Shown here piece after piece: positions 8,566 to 18,008 of a stretch of 64,000 nt of DNA; position 1 is the stretch's first letter; every line of letters starts with the position of its first letter. A model generated the notes under the pieces. It searched no databases and had not been told where the DNA came from. It was given only the letters and a program-made list of their open reading frames with translations. Both the position numbers and the translations under genes were made by a program. This stretch comes from Ilyobacter_A sp963668015 (GTDB taxonomy: Bacteria; Fusobacteriota; Fusobacteriia; Fusobacteriales; Fusobacteriaceae), in contig CAXXCR010000033.1 in NCBI GenBank assembly GCA_963668015.2, forward strand, positions 9,745-73,744, written 5' to 3'.

Positions 8566-8693
8566 ATTTTGAAATTTGCGAATAGCTTATTTGAGCAGGT
8601 TTTGACTTGACAGGGTACAACAAATATATTACGATATGCAATTATATACTCAAAATTTAGAGAATAAAATTACATAATAATCAAGGGGGCATT

Positions 8694-9593
8694 ATGTTAA
8701 ATGATATTTATGAACTTTCAAAGGGATTTAAAAAGGAGCGATTGAAAACGAAATTGTCTATGATTTTTAGAAATTCTAAGATTGAAGATGAAGGTGGAAT
8801 TTTTGTAGTTTCTACAAATGAGGAAGAAATAATAAAAATAGCTTATAATGAGAATGGCCTTTATAAAAACTATGAAGAAATAATGAAGATATTAAGCTTG
8901 ATTTCACCGTCTAATAAAAATATTTTATATTTTTTACAGTCTGTTAAAATCTTTATCTATGAAGAAAATAAGCTTATTCCTTTTGAAGAATTTTCAGATA
9001 AAATAATAGCACAAAACAATTTTTTATCTAAAGATAAATTTCAAATCATAAAACTGTATAATCCTACAGATGTACTATTTTATTCTGCTAGCGATATTTA
9101 CTCCAATTCAGAACTTTATTATAAACTTAAAAAACTAATAACTATATTTGAAAAAAGGGCTTTTGTGGGAAATATTTCTATAAAAGATTTTATATTATAC
9201 GATAATGCTAGCCACTTTAGTAATTTGAAAAGTATTTACCCTTATAAAAATGGGATCAATTTTTTTATTTGTCCTGATTGTGGTAATGGATTTTTAAGGC
9301 TGGATATTGAATATTTTTTAAAAAAAGGTGAAAGGGAAACGGAGTACACTTGCTCAAACTCTCTTTGTAACAAAAGATATAAGTTTTCAGAAATAGATAG
9401 CCTGGGAGAATTTGAAGATAGGTGTATGCTTGATTTCAATTATTCAGAGGGGTATAGAAGTTTGGGAAATACAAACTTTTCGGAGCAAACTTCTAATAAT
9501 TTTAATAAACCTGATAATTATGATCAAAAAGACAAACGACAGGACCTTAGTCAGTTTTTTCCTGGGTATAATATAAGGAAACGCAAAAGATAA
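8694..9593 (+). CDS. Zinc-ribbon protein of unknown function
   Basis: This 299-residue protein is unfamiliar to me. Residues about 1-190 are a charged alpha/beta region (KNILYFLQSVKIFIYEENK and similar). A zinc-ribbon-like knuckle pair follows at about 190-230 (CPDCGNGF then CSNSLCNKRY). The last 60 residues are polar, low-complexity and end in RKRKR. A GGGGG site precedes the ATG. It is convergent with the BrxL-like ATPase, sharing a terminator with it, and very AT-rich. A defence-island role is possible from position only. Confidence 0.7.
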   Translation: MLNDIYELSKGFKKERLKTKLSMIFRNSKIEDEGGIFVVSTNEEEIIKIAYNENGLYKNYEEIMKILSLISPSNKNILYFLQSVKIFIYEENKLIPFEEFSDKIIAQNNFLSKDKFQIIKLYNPTDVLFYSASDIYSNSELYYKLKKLITIFEKRAFVGNISIKDFILYDNASHFSNLKSIYPYKNGINFFICPDCGNGFLRLDIEYFLKKGERETEYTCSNSLCNKRYKFSEIDSLGEFEDRCMLDFNYSEGYRSLGNTNFSEQTSNNFNKPDNYDQKDKRQDLSQFFPGYNIRKRKR

Positions 9594-9620
9594 ATGGAGG
9601 CAGCTTTAGCTGCCTCCATT
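9593..9620. terminator. Shared bidirectional terminator
   Basis: A perfect 13-bp stem (AATGGAGGCAGCT / AGCTGCCTCCATT) with a two-base nominal loop lies exactly between the stop codons of two convergent genes; it overlaps the minus-strand stop. Confidence 0.85.
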
Positions 9621-11460
9621 AAATTAAATGACCAAAGTTTATTATCTTTATTCCAGACTCTTTATTAAGGTGATAGTCAGATGAGGTTATCATGTTGTTA
9701 AATCCAAGCTCTTTACTTATTTTAATTATGTCAGTTTCTGTATTGCCCTTGTTTTTAAGTGATAAAAACCCAGCTTTTTCATCAAAAAAGTTCACAGGAG
9801 AATCTTGTTCTATCCAGCTTTTTATATCAAGGATTTCTAATTTTACTTCTCGCATATAGGTTTCTATATCAGTTTTAAGGGAGTCTAGTTCAGAATCTTT
9901 TTTAGCGAGCTTCTTTTTTAAGGAGTTTATTTCATTTTTCAAGTGATGTATACTTTTTTCCTGAAGTTTAAAAATTTTAGCATACTTTTCATTTGGGATT
10001 TCATTAAGCAGTTTCGTATCGACATCGTAGTTGCTCAAAGACTTCATACAATTTTTTTTATTTTTAGCAGGCTTGTATACCTGTTGAATGACTTCGAAAT
10101 TTTTCCAAGCACTGTCTTTTGAAACAGCTAAAAAATGTCTTGCACTTTGGTTGTAGTCAGATTTTAAAGAACTGTAGTGTTTACACTCCTTTTCATTAAA
10201 TATTAGCCCATCTTTAGTAAGAGCTACTTTATATAGTATATCTTCATTTTTAGGTTTTATGTAGAGTCTGTTAAAATCACAGTAGCTTATTTCTACGTCA
10301 TCAATAGTTAGATTGTCTATAAATGATATATTAGCCTCTAATGAGAAAAGGCTGAGTTCATTAGATAAATCAATCTGACCAATAGAATTTCTTAGAAAAC
10401 TTCTTCCAAATCTAGCGATATCCTTAAGTGCATCAATTTCATTGTTCTCATATTTATCGTTTGGGTATAAAAGTTTTAAAAGCCCTTCTATAGTTAATCT
10501 AACTTGATTGCTTCCTCTTATACTCTCTCCTTGTACGGATTCAATGTTTATGTCTAGAATTTTTTTTCTTAAATTTTTAAGAATATAGAATAGATAGTGT
10601 ATATTGGCTCCATATCCTTCAGCACAGCTTTGCCCTCTATCATTATTTCTAATATGCCATCCAGGAATAACAAAGGCTAATCTATCTTTAAATGGATCCT
10701 TACGAAAAGCGTTAGGGAAATATTTGAATAGGTCTATATCATTATTTCCTTGCGTATAGAGTGATTTTTGTTCTTCCTGCAGATTTCCTAAAAAAACAAG
10801 AGAGGTATTTGAAAGTTTTACTTTACCGTCTCTACTTGCGTTTTGATCAGTCATAAAACTTCTTAACTTTGTGGCTACTTCACTGGCTACTGTGTCTCTT
10901 TCAGCAATTTCATCTAAAGCGACAACATTAAATTCATTTAGTAACCCAGCTCTTGGATTCTTTTTAATACCTGGTACCTCCCCGAATAAGTCAGGAATAG
11001 TTATATTGTCGGTTTTAATAACGGAATCTTTTGATAGACCATTATAGATGTATGATTTCCCTGTAGCTGGTGGACCAAGTTCTATTATGTGATAGCTATT
11101 GTTACAAAACGGTAGAAGCCTTATTAAAATAAATAATTTTTCAAAAAATAATAGCTTTTTAGGATTGTAGCCTATACTGGTTAATAAAAAGTCTATCCAC
11201 TCGTTAAGCTCCATTTCACCTCTAAGTTCTTCCCAATCTTTAAGCTCATCTTTTAAATCAGCTATGTCATCTTGAAACTCATGGAAGTCCTCTGTTTCCT
11301 CATCACAATCATCTATTTCATAATCGTCTGTTAGGGAATGTATAAAATCTAATGTATCTTCTGCACGGTAGTGGTTTTTCTTTTCTCTTAAAATTTTAGA
11401 AAATACTTCTTGCTTTGATATTATTATATTCTCGTCTTTCAATCTTTCAAAAACACTCAT
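9619..11460 (-). CDS. Stand-alone BrxL-like AAA+ ATPase lacking Lon-like domain
   Basis: The 613-residue protein has an AAA+ core that resembles the BrxL encoded at 34250-36262. It shares NEWIDFLLTSIGYNP before the P-loop, Walker A ELGPPATGKSYIY (about residue 130), Walker B VVALDEIAE and an FKDRLAFVIPGWHI segment. Upstream is an acidic region (DDCDEETEDFHEF), and after the ATPase comes a coiled-coil-like stretch (LKNEINSLKKKLAKKDSELD). The Lon-type serine/lysine segment of BrxL (MSMSGS) is not present. ATG 11460 is chosen for its AAAGGAGG site; longer readings from 11565 lack one. The function is unknown; phage defence is inferred from similarity and location. It could be a member of the broader Lon-related family. 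Confidence 0.8.
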   Translation of the reverse strand: MSVFERLKDENIIISKQEVFSKILREKKNHYRAEDTLDFIHSLTDDYEIDDCDEETEDFHEFQDDIADLKDELKDWEELRGEMELNEWIDFLLTSIGYNPKKLLFFEKLFILIRLLPFCNNSYHIIELGPPATGKSYIYNGLSKDSVIKTDNITIPDLFGEVPGIKKNPRAGLLNEFNVVALDEIAERDTVASEVATKLRSFMTDQNASRDGKVKLSNTSLVFLGNLQEEQKSLYTQGNNDIDLFKYFPNAFRKDPFKDRLAFVIPGWHIRNNDRGQSCAEGYGANIHYLFYILKNLRKKILDINIESVQGESIRGSNQVRLTIEGLLKLLYPNDKYENNEIDALKDIARFGRSFLRNSIGQIDLSNELSLFSLEANISFIDNLTIDDVEISYCDFNRLYIKPKNEDILYKVALTKDGLIFNEKECKHYSSLKSDYNQSARHFLAVSKDSAWKNFEVIQQVYKPAKNKKNCMKSLSNYDVDTKLLNEIPNEKYAKIFKLQEKSIHHLKNEINSLKKKLAKKDSELDSLKTDIETYMREVKLEILDIKSWIEQDSPVNFFDEKAGFLSLKNKGNTETDIIKISKELGFNNMITSSDYHLNKESGIKIINFGHLI

Positions 11461-12081
11461 TGTATCCTCCTTTACTGAAAACAAAGTTATGTAATTGGAT
11501 TTATTTATTCTCTTGTTAAGACATCTGTAAAAAATAAATAATACGGTATTCATTATATCATACATACTATAAAATAAAGAAATAAAAAGATCATATCAGT
11601 ATAAGGTGCTTACAGATATACTCTTCTTTACATAGACCGGTATATAAATAATAATGAAATTTTCTATATTTCCAATTAAGAGACTTTGTTATTGTTGCAC
11701 TAAGAATACTCTTGGGGATTGTTTTTTTACAAACGCTTAAACAATTTAGTATTTAATAAAGTATAAATATAACATAATAATAAATATAATGTAGTATATA
11801 TATATAATTAATAATATAATAAGTATAATGTATATAATAATTTAAATAGATAAATAATTAGTATAGAGGAAAATAATAATATATTTATTTTATGTGAAAA
11901 TTATTATATTAATTTTTTTATTTTTAAAAAGGTATCCAGGGCGACTAGCTGCCTTTTAATATAGAATTTTATTAAAAAAACACTCAAAAAACCACGTTTA
12001 ATAGTTCGGTTTTTGAGTGTTTTTTTATTTCCCTTCAACATATAAGTATTACAAATTTTTATATTAAAAGGAGGAATTAAA
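11461..12081. other. Gene-free AT-rich region (possible replication origin)
   Basis: The stretch from about 11740 to 11935 is almost pure A/T with repeated TATAATGTA-like words. It lies just upstream of a Rep-like gene. No tRNA or ORF of note is visible. A long hairpin (11974-12027) separates it from the Rep-like gene. An origin is an inference from composition and position; no clear iteron series is present. Confidence 0.35.
11974..12027. terminator. Long A/T-flanked hairpin terminator
   Basis: A stem of about 19 pairs (AAAAAAACACTCAAAAA against TTTTTGAGTGTTTTTTT plus CC/GG, with one bulged A) ends in a T-run. It lies upstream of the Rep-like gene and could insulate it. Confidence 0.75.
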
Positions 12082-13044
12082 ATGGATACAATTAATTTGG
12101 AGGTAACCTTAGCAAAAGAAATTAATTATGAAGAAAGGAAGGTTTTGAAAAGTAAGAGGTGGATAAAGTCAGTAAGACTTAAAAAGGATTTTACTTATTT
12201 AATAGGAATCAGTTTTCCACAATATTTTTATGCAACCAATGCTTATTTAATTAGTAGACAAAGTGAGATAGATAAAGTAGTAGGTGAGTTGTATACCGCC
12301 ATACAAGAGCTGGACAATAAAATAGAAGAGGCAATAGTCACAAGGGTAGACTATCCTTTTACCTATTTAATGGATGAGGATAGAAGCTTTGATAGTTATA
12401 GAAATATTTTTGAAGTTTTAGGAAAGGCATCTAATATGAGTTCAGTAAAAAGCATAGAAGAGGTAAGAAAAAATAATAAAGAGACCTATACGCTTGCAGA
12501 TAGCCCAGACATAAGAAGAGCCAAAAATAAAGTGGTGATATACAATCAGGCTAAAAAATTAAAAGATCGGAATGAGGAGTTGTATCAAGAAAGTAAAAAA
12601 GATTTTCCAGATTTAGATAAAAGGATGAGAATAGAGGCTTCTCTTACTGTTGAAGAAAAATTGAAGAGACTAGATCTTAAAAAAGTAAAAAAAGAAGCTT
12701 ATGCCTTTGTTGAGGAGAAGGTATTTAATGAGGATACAATAGATGAATTTTTAACTTTTGAAGGCGAAAGGCTAGGGAAGAAACTTATTCAAAAAAGAGG
12801 CGATAAAAATTTTAGACATAGAGAGTTTATTTATAAAGAAAATCCTTTATCGTATGATGTAGTTAAAATAGGAGCCAAAAAAGCTTATGAAGTTAGAAGA
12901 AGCAAAGAGGATTTTTGTGACAGTGCAAGACAGGTGTTGAAAGAGAAAAGTGAGAGTGAAAATGTAATTTATTTTGATATAAAAAAGACAGTAGATAAAA
13001 TAAAAAAGCATCTCAAAAAAGAGAGAATGAAACCTACAAAATAA
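12082..13044 (+). CDS. Putative rolling-circle replication initiator (gpII/X-like)
   Basis: This 320-residue basic protein resembles the phage/plasmid gene II/X replication family. It shows VTRVDYPFTYLMDED near residue 90 (a family-like R-V-D strand), then NKVVIYNQAKKLKDRNEEL and DKRMRIEASLT, the second-half pattern of these proteins. The last 70 residues are lysine-rich and coiled-coil-like. The catalytic tyrosine cannot be assigned. An AT-rich region and terminator precede it and a very strong terminator follows. The reading as a plasmid Rep is moderate; otherwise it is an uncharacterised mobile-element protein. Confidence 0.5.
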   Translation: MDTINLEVTLAKEINYEERKVLKSKRWIKSVRLKKDFTYLIGISFPQYFYATNAYLISRQSEIDKVVGELYTAIQELDNKIEEAIVTRVDYPFTYLMDEDRSFDSYRNIFEVLGKASNMSSVKSIEEVRKNNKETYTLADSPDIRRAKNKVVIYNQAKKLKDRNEELYQESKKDFPDLDKRMRIEASLTVEEKLKRLDLKKVKKEAYAFVEEKVFNEDTIDEFLTFEGERLGKKLIQKRGDKNFRHREFIYKENPLSYDVVKIGAKKAYEVRRSKEDFCDSARQVLKEKSESENVIYFDIKKTVDKIKKHLKKERMKPTK

Positions 13045-13071
13045 CCATAATTCATGCATATTTTCAAAAAA

Positions 13072-13103
13072 TTAGACCCCCAGAGAAATCTCTGGGGGTC
13101 TAA
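13072..13103. terminator. Very strong hairpin terminator
   Basis: A perfect 15-bp stem (TTAGACCCCCAGAGA / TCTCTGGGGGTCTAA) with a minimal loop follows the Rep-like gene. It is unusually G+C-rich for the region. The remaining sequence up to 13339 holds no clear feature. Confidence 0.75.
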
Positions 13104-13339
13104 AACCCTAAAATATAGTAAAATAAATTTCGGTTTATGTCAATTCTAGACAGATTTAATTAAGTAGAATTATTTCAATATTTTGAAAAAATGGAGCTAT
13201 ATTTATATTTTTTAGACAGATGCTAATTTTTTAAATTAAGGTAAAAAATATTAAATCTAAGAATTTTAAAAGTGCAAAAAAATAGATTTATAATTAGATA
13301 TTATAACAGTGAAGCCATTTGAAATGTGGAGGTGAGACG

Positions 13340-13417
13340 GTGAAGTTTGGCAAATTATTTGTCGTACTAGGTGTAATCATAAAATACCTGGAGGATACTA
13401 TGGAGAGTAAAAAATAG
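13340..13417 (+). CDS. Possible 25-residue peptide
   Basis: A GTG start follows a GGAGGTGAG site, and the short frame encodes a peptide beginning MKFGKLFVVLGVIIKYLEDT. It lies 20 bases before the Gp157-like gene and may act as a leader for that operon. The evidence is only the ribosome site and a hydrophobic core. Confidence 0.3.
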   Translation: MKFGKLFVVLGVIIKYLEDTMESKK

Positions 13418-13437
13418 AAAAAAGGAGTGAGTATATT

Positions 13438-13932
13438 TTGAAGTTGTATGAGATACAAGAAGCCATGCTGGAGACATTGGATATATTTTTGGAGAGCGAC
13501 CAGGAGGAGATGGACAGGGAACTGTATGATGACACTATGGACTATTTAAAAGAGGAGCTCAGCCAAAAGAGTTCAAGCATTATGAAATACCTGTGTAATT
13601 TACATTCTGAGACGGATAGCATAAAACAGGAGTTGGAAAGATTGTCGAAAGCGAAAAAGTCCAGAGAGAGAAAAATGGAGAGTTTGAAAGGGTATCTTGT
13701 AAATGTCATGCAGTCCCTTGAAAAGTCCAAGATAGAAACCGACCTTGGCACATACGGGTTGAGAAAATCCAAAAGTGTGACTATACTGGATCAGGCAAAG
13801 ATACCAGAGGAGTATATAAGAGTGAAAGAGGATGTTTCTGTTGATAAAAAGGGTTTGGCGGCTGTACTTAAATCTGGGGAAACAGTGGAAGGAGCTGCCT
13901 TAGTAGAAAATTATTCTCTTCAGATCAGATAA
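13438..13932 (+). CDS. Siphovirus Gp157-family protein
   Basis: This 164-residue protein matches the Gp157 pattern: an N-terminal helical segment (MKLYEIQEAMLETLDIFLES) and a long coiled coil at about 50-95 (IKQELERLSKAKKSRERKM). A conserved end follows (ETDLGTYGLRKSKSVTIL and IPEEYIRVK). Such proteins occur in phages and plasmids beside recombination genes; their biochemical role is poorly defined. It starts with TTG after an AAGGAG site and heads a same-strand run of mobile-element genes. Confidence 0.85.
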   Translation: MKLYEIQEAMLETLDIFLESDQEEMDRELYDDTMDYLKEELSQKSSSIMKYLCNLHSETDSIKQELERLSKAKKSRERKMESLKGYLVNVMQSLEKSKIETDLGTYGLRKSKSVTILDQAKIPEEYIRVKEDVSVDKKGLAAVLKSGETVEGAALVENYSLQIR

Positions 13933-13946
13933 ATAAGGAGGCAGGT

Positions 13947-14834
13947 TTGAAATATATACAAGAACAGAAAAGGGAGTATTTTAAATCCCAGTTGGATCAG
14001 TTGAAGGGAAATATAGAGGATAAAATTCATGATTTTTTGGAAAACTCAGATGAACTTAAAAACTTTGTAGCCTTTAGGAGACAGCATTTTTATAACTACA
14101 GCATAAACAACTCAATACTTATATATAAGCAGTGTCCAAAGGCAACTTTTGTGGCTGGATTCAAAAAATGGAAGGAGCTGGGATATAGGGTTCGAAAGGG
14201 CGAGAAGGGCTTGTCTATACTAATACCGCTGATAAAAAAGGTCAAGGACGAGTCCGGCGAGGATAAAAAACAAATATACGGATTTAGAAAAGGGACGGTT
14301 TTTGATGCGAGCCAAGTAGAGGCCACAGAGGAAGCTGTTCCTTTTCCTAATATAGATGTATCTTTACAGGCAACAGAGCAAACCTTCTATGATCCTGAAG
14401 TATTGTTAGAGGGGACTAAAAGGTTTGTAGAGCAGCACTGTCCTGTGAATATTGTAGAAGATGACTCGCTTGGAAACGCTATGGGCATGACTGATGGAAA
14501 GAAAGTTTACGTAAAGTCTCAGGATAACAGTGTAGATATGTCAGGGATACTTATCCATGAATTTATCCACTTCCACAACCACTTTAAAGAAAATAGAAAG
14601 GATCTCTCCAAAGATGAGAGGGAGACAGAAGCAGAGTTGGGAGCCATTTTGTATGGCTCCTATTTTAATTTAAAAATAGACGGTGGATATAAGTACCTGG
14701 CCATGTACAGAAGTCAGAGAAATTTGGAGAAATGTTTCGATGCAGCACTCAAGACTTTTGAGTATATACTTGACGGAAAGCTCGGAATTCTAGGCTTAGA
14801 ATCAATATTGGAGAAAGAGTCAGGTGGAAAATAG
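13947..14834 (+). CDS. ArdC-like antirestriction/ssDNA-binding protein with metallopeptidase domain
   Basis: The 295-residue protein has an N-terminal ArdC/LtrC-type ssDNA-binding domain (about residues 20-110, YSINNSILIYKQCPKATFVA, then KKWKELGYRVRKGEKG). Its C-terminal zinc-peptidase domain has the HExxH-type helix LIHEFIHFHNHF and a downstream TEAELGAILYG glutamate helix. Plasmid ArdC protects incoming DNA from restriction. It begins with TTG after GGAGG, 14 bases downstream of the Gp157 gene, in the same operon. Confidence 0.88.
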   Translation: MKYIQEQKREYFKSQLDQLKGNIEDKIHDFLENSDELKNFVAFRRQHFYNYSINNSILIYKQCPKATFVAGFKKWKELGYRVRKGEKGLSILIPLIKKVKDESGEDKKQIYGFRKGTVFDASQVEATEEAVPFPNIDVSLQATEQTFYDPEVLLEGTKRFVEQHCPVNIVEDDSLGNAMGMTDGKKVYVKSQDNSVDMSGILIHEFIHFHNHFKENRKDLSKDERETEAELGAILYGSYFNLKIDGGYKYLAMYRSQRNLEKCFDAALKTFEYILDGKLGILGLESILEKESGGK

Positions 14835-14845
14835 GAGGATTATAA

Positions 14846-14972
14846 ATGGGAGAATTTTACGTCACAAAACAACTAAAAGAGACTTTGGAATGCAGGCTGC
14901 TGCTCTACATATACAACTTGATAGAGGGTATGGAAAAGGAGGTGGATGAGGTTGACTACTTACAGGTATTTG
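14846..14972 (+). CDS. DUF960-family protein, 5' exon
   Basis: The ATG follows an AGGAGG site 11 bases after ardC. The 42 codons plus one base (MGEFYVTKQLKETLECRLLL to DYLQVF) match the start of the DUF960 family common in Firmicutes phages and plasmids. The frame is cut at G14972 by a group II intron beginning GTGCGACAT. Joined to 17446-17609 it gives one continuous protein of 96 residues with the junction codon GCG. Expression therefore requires intron splicing. Confidence 0.85.
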
Positions 14973-17445
14973 GTGCGACATGTTCTTAAGTGAAAAGCTT
15001 AAGCATTTTAAGAAATCATTTCCTTAAAATAGAACTGTAATAATGAAGAGTGGAATGAAGGGGTAACGCCTGGAAATGCTCTCCCTAATACTCCGAACTG
15101 CGTTTATATACTAATCTATATAGAGGTAGTAAGCTCGGTGAAGTCGGCTGAGAGTAAGCCCTAATTTATAACTATTATAAAAGGAAATGTGAACTAGAGA
15201 TAGTCAAGCTTATGATAGGCCGGGGGTCGATTATATAAGGTAAGAATGTCTTAATGACTGACGAAGTTTCGAATGTACGGGTCTATACTTGTGATATATA
15301 GAAATGTATATTGCTCCTAAATAGGAGAGTTAGTGAGGATAAGTAAAATTCGAATATATGAAAGTCCTTATGAAGTTAAAGGCTTCATCAAGCTAACAGG
15401 CTTATAGAAACTACCTAAGTATAATTAGTGATAATTATTATGGAACATGGAAAGCAAAAGACTACTAGAAAACTCGATTAGGAGGGTAGGTTGATATAAG
15501 AATATATAAATATTCGAAGTTCATTTACTTTTGTGAGAGTAGGGGCACAGTACCAATGAAACTATGATAATAAGTAGTGGAGGGATAGCCCCAAGTCAAA
15601 TAATTAATTAAAATAAATTTTAAATTTTAAAATTCGAATGGTAGCAAACCGATAATATAATGAATCCCTCAAGGGAGGAATGAAAGAATAGGCAAATTAT
15701 TTCTAAAAATAGTAGAAAAAGATAATTTTACCAAAGCAGTTGAGAGCCTTAAAAGCAATGCCGGTAGTAAAACTGCTGGAGTTGACGGGAAAAATATAAA
15801 CTCAATACTAAATAGTCTTGAAGAAACTTACATTCGTATAACAAGAAGACTTAAAGATTTTAAACCTAACAAAGTAAAAAGAGTTTTAATACCAAAAGAT
15901 AACGGGGAGTACAGACCATTAGGAATACCCACAATAGAAGATAGAATCATCCAAATGATGTTTAAACAAATTTTAGAGCCTATCTGTGAAGAAAGATTTC
16001 ATCCTAACTCTTTTGGGTTTAGACCTAATAAATCCGCACATAATGCTATTGCTTTAAATAATATCCTCGTCAATAAAGGAAGACTATTTTTCACCATTGA
16101 TTTGGACATTAAAGGTTTCTTCGACAACATTAACCACAACAAACTAATCAAGCAACTCTGGAAAATTGGAATTAATGACAAAACAGTACTAAGTATTATT
16201 AAAAGAATGTTAAAGACTACCATAGTACATCAAAACTCTTCAGAAGAATTAGTGACAAAGGGTACTCCTCAAGGTGGTATATTATCTCCATTATTAGCTA
16301 ATATATGCCTAAATGAACTCGATTGGTGGTTACATAACCAATGGAGTGGTATCAAAACCAGGCATAATTATACTTTATTAGAAAATAAATGCAGAGCTCT
16401 AAAGAAAAGTTCTAACTTAAGGGAAGTAAAATTTGTCAGATATGCAGACGATTTTAAAGTTTATTGTCGTACTAGGAAAGATGCAGAAATTTATTACAAA
16501 TTAATAAAAACTTTCATAGAAAAAAGATTAAGGTTAGAAATTTCAACGGAAAAATCTAAAATAATAAACTTAAAAAGGAAAAAGTCAGCATTTTTAGGGT
16601 TTGAATTTAAAGCATTCAAAAGAGTAAATAATAAATATTATTGTTTAAGCTATGTATCTAAGAAAGCTAAAAATAAAATAACTGAAAAACTGAAGAAACA
16701 AATTTGTGTAATACAAAGAAGTGCTGGTAGAGAAAGAATTAAACATGTCATAAAATACAATTCTATAATTCTAGGGATTCATAATTATTATCGAATTGCT
16801 TCAAATTGTAGTAATGATTTTTCTGAAATAAGTTTTGTTATCAACAAAAGTATTTTCAATAGGTTAAGGAGTACTTTCAACAATTATAAGGATGATAGAT
16901 ACAAACACTTTTTCAAAGGGTACAATTATAAAGTCTGGAGTTATCATAGAGTTACATTATTTACTATTCAGACTTGTACCTATCAAAAACCATTATTGGC
17001 GAGTAAGAATACGCCAAAAATCTTAAAAAGAGATATCTTTAAAACCGATAGTAATCATAAATTTGAAAAAGTATCATTATCAAAAAATCCTGAATGGGAA
17101 CTAATTAGAGCTACAACCCATTTCAATCAAAAAGGTAAATGTTATATCACCAATAAATATCTGAATAAGATATTTGATGTTCATCACATAATACCAAAAG
17201 AATATGGTGGAACGGATGATTATGAAAATCTTGTTATGCTAGATCCTTATATTCACAAAGAACTACATAAAAATAAACCTGAAAAATATCTATTAGAAAA
17301 TCAAAAATTTCTACGACTTTGGAATAAAATCCAGAAATTTAAAAATAAAAAGTTAATTATTTGATGGAACGCCGTGTGAGGTGAAAGTCTCATGCACGGT
17401 GTGGAACGGGGGAAAAGCTGAAGATGATCTCAAAGGCTTACCTAT
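14973..17445 (+). mobile_element. Group II intron 1 (in DUF960 gene)
   Basis: The intron starts GTGCGACATGTTCTTAAG and ends ...CTTACCTAT, matching the 5' GUGYG and 3' AY rules. These ends are fixed by alignment with intron 2 and by the reading frame of the host gene. Domain V is near 17367-17403 (CGC triad, hairpin closed by GTGAAAGTC). The first 700 bases are the structured ribozyme domains; the rest encodes the RT-maturase. It is inserted on the coding strand of its host, compatible with splicing. At 2473 bases with an intact ORF it looks active. Confidence 0.93.
15688..17364 (+). CDS. ltrA: Group II intron reverse transcriptase/maturase with HNH endonuclease (intron 1)
   Basis: The product is an intron-encoded RT of about 558 residues. 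Domains in order: RT0-RT7 with IDLDIKGFFDNI and the catalytic VRYADDFKVYC, the maturase X domain, and a C-terminal HNH nuclease (CYITNKY ... DVHHIIPKEYGGTDDYENLV). It assists splicing and catalyses retrohoming. The open frame runs from 15664 with no ATG, GTG or TTG before an internal ATG at 15955, which would remove the first RT motifs. An ATA at 15688, nine bases after GGGAGG, is the best start. The sibling at 18715 has the same arrangement. Confidence 0.9.
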   Translation: MGKLFLKIVEKDNFTKAVESLKSNAGSKTAGVDGKNINSILNSLEETYIRITRRLKDFKPNKVKRVLIPKDNGEYRPLGIPTIEDRIIQMMFKQILEPICEERFHPNSFGFRPNKSAHNAIALNNILVNKGRLFFTIDLDIKGFFDNINHNKLIKQLWKIGINDKTVLSIIKRMLKTTIVHQNSSEELVTKGTPQGGILSPLLANICLNELDWWLHNQWSGIKTRHNYTLLENKCRALKKSSNLREVKFVRYADDFKVYCRTRKDAEIYYKLIKTFIEKRLRLEISTEKSKIINLKRKKSAFLGFEFKAFKRVNNKYYCLSYVSKKAKNKITEKLKKQICVIQRSAGRERIKHVIKYNSIILGIHNYYRIASNCSNDFSEISFVINKSIFNRLRSTFNNYKDDRYKHFFKGYNYKVWSYHRVTLFTIQTCTYQKPLLASKNTPKILKRDIFKTDSNHKFEKVSLSKNPEWELIRATTHFNQKGKCYITNKYLNKIFDVHHIIPKEYGGTDDYENLVMLDPYIHKELHKNKPEKYLLENQKFLRLWNKIQKFKNKKLII

Positions 17446-17609
17446 CGTTATATATAGAGGGGAATAAATTGGTCCATCATCAGGAGGTGCCTGAATACAA
17501 AAAAGAGCATAATCTTGATTTTGAAGTGGGCGATATGAAACTTTTTGCTGTGAGGCAAGGTGATGGAGAAAACAGCCATTGGATAGTGATGTATGCAGAT
17601 GAATATTAG
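17446..17609 (+). CDS. DUF960-family protein, 3' exon
   Basis: This is the continuation of the 14846-14972 exon after intron removal. The first two bases (CG) complete the split codon, then LYIEGNKLVHHQEVPEYKKE and the end SHWIVMYADEY follow, typical of DUF960. It has no start of its own with a plausible ribosome site. Confidence 0.85.
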
Positions 17610-17656
17610 GATGGATTGTCATCACTTAAGAAGTATAAGAGAGGAGTAAAATTGGT

Positions 17657-18008
17657 ATGGAGAAGAGTACAAATGAAATTATGAAACAGTTGAAAGAGCC
17701 TTTTAATGAGGATGAGCTTGAATTTAAGGTTGGGGCAACGAATGAGGACAAGAGCATGGGGCTTGCCTTAGCCTATGTAGAAGCCAGGGCGATACAAAAT
17801 AGGCTTGATAGGGTACTGGGTGTAACAAACTGGAAGGTGCAGTACAGGGAGATCACAGGTGGCTTTATATGTAACCTAGCCATAAGGGTAAACGGTGAAT
17901 GGACATCCAAGGAGGACGGATCTCAGGTTACAGATTACGAGTCCATCAAGGGTGGGATTTCCAGTGCATTTAAGAGGGTTGCTGCTTCAGGGTACGGTAT
18001 TGGAAGGT
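17657..18008 (+). CDS. Rad52/22-family recombinase, 5' exon
   Basis: The N-terminal 117 residues plus one base belong to a phage/plasmid Rad52-family single-strand annealing protein. Visible motifs are LALAYVEARAIQNRLDRVLG, NWKVQYREITGGFICNLAIR and the conserved YESIKGGISSAFKRVAASGYG. The frame breaks at T18008, where a second group II intron starts. Joined to 20482-20795 it continues GIGR-SQYLYDVRNQW. The protein would anneal ssDNA during mobile-element recombination. Confidence 0.88.

Noticed and set aside
11740..11935. Clear iteron-type origin
   Set aside because: Repeated TATAATGTA words are too irregular and the tract is simply A/T-rich; only a possible origin is kept.
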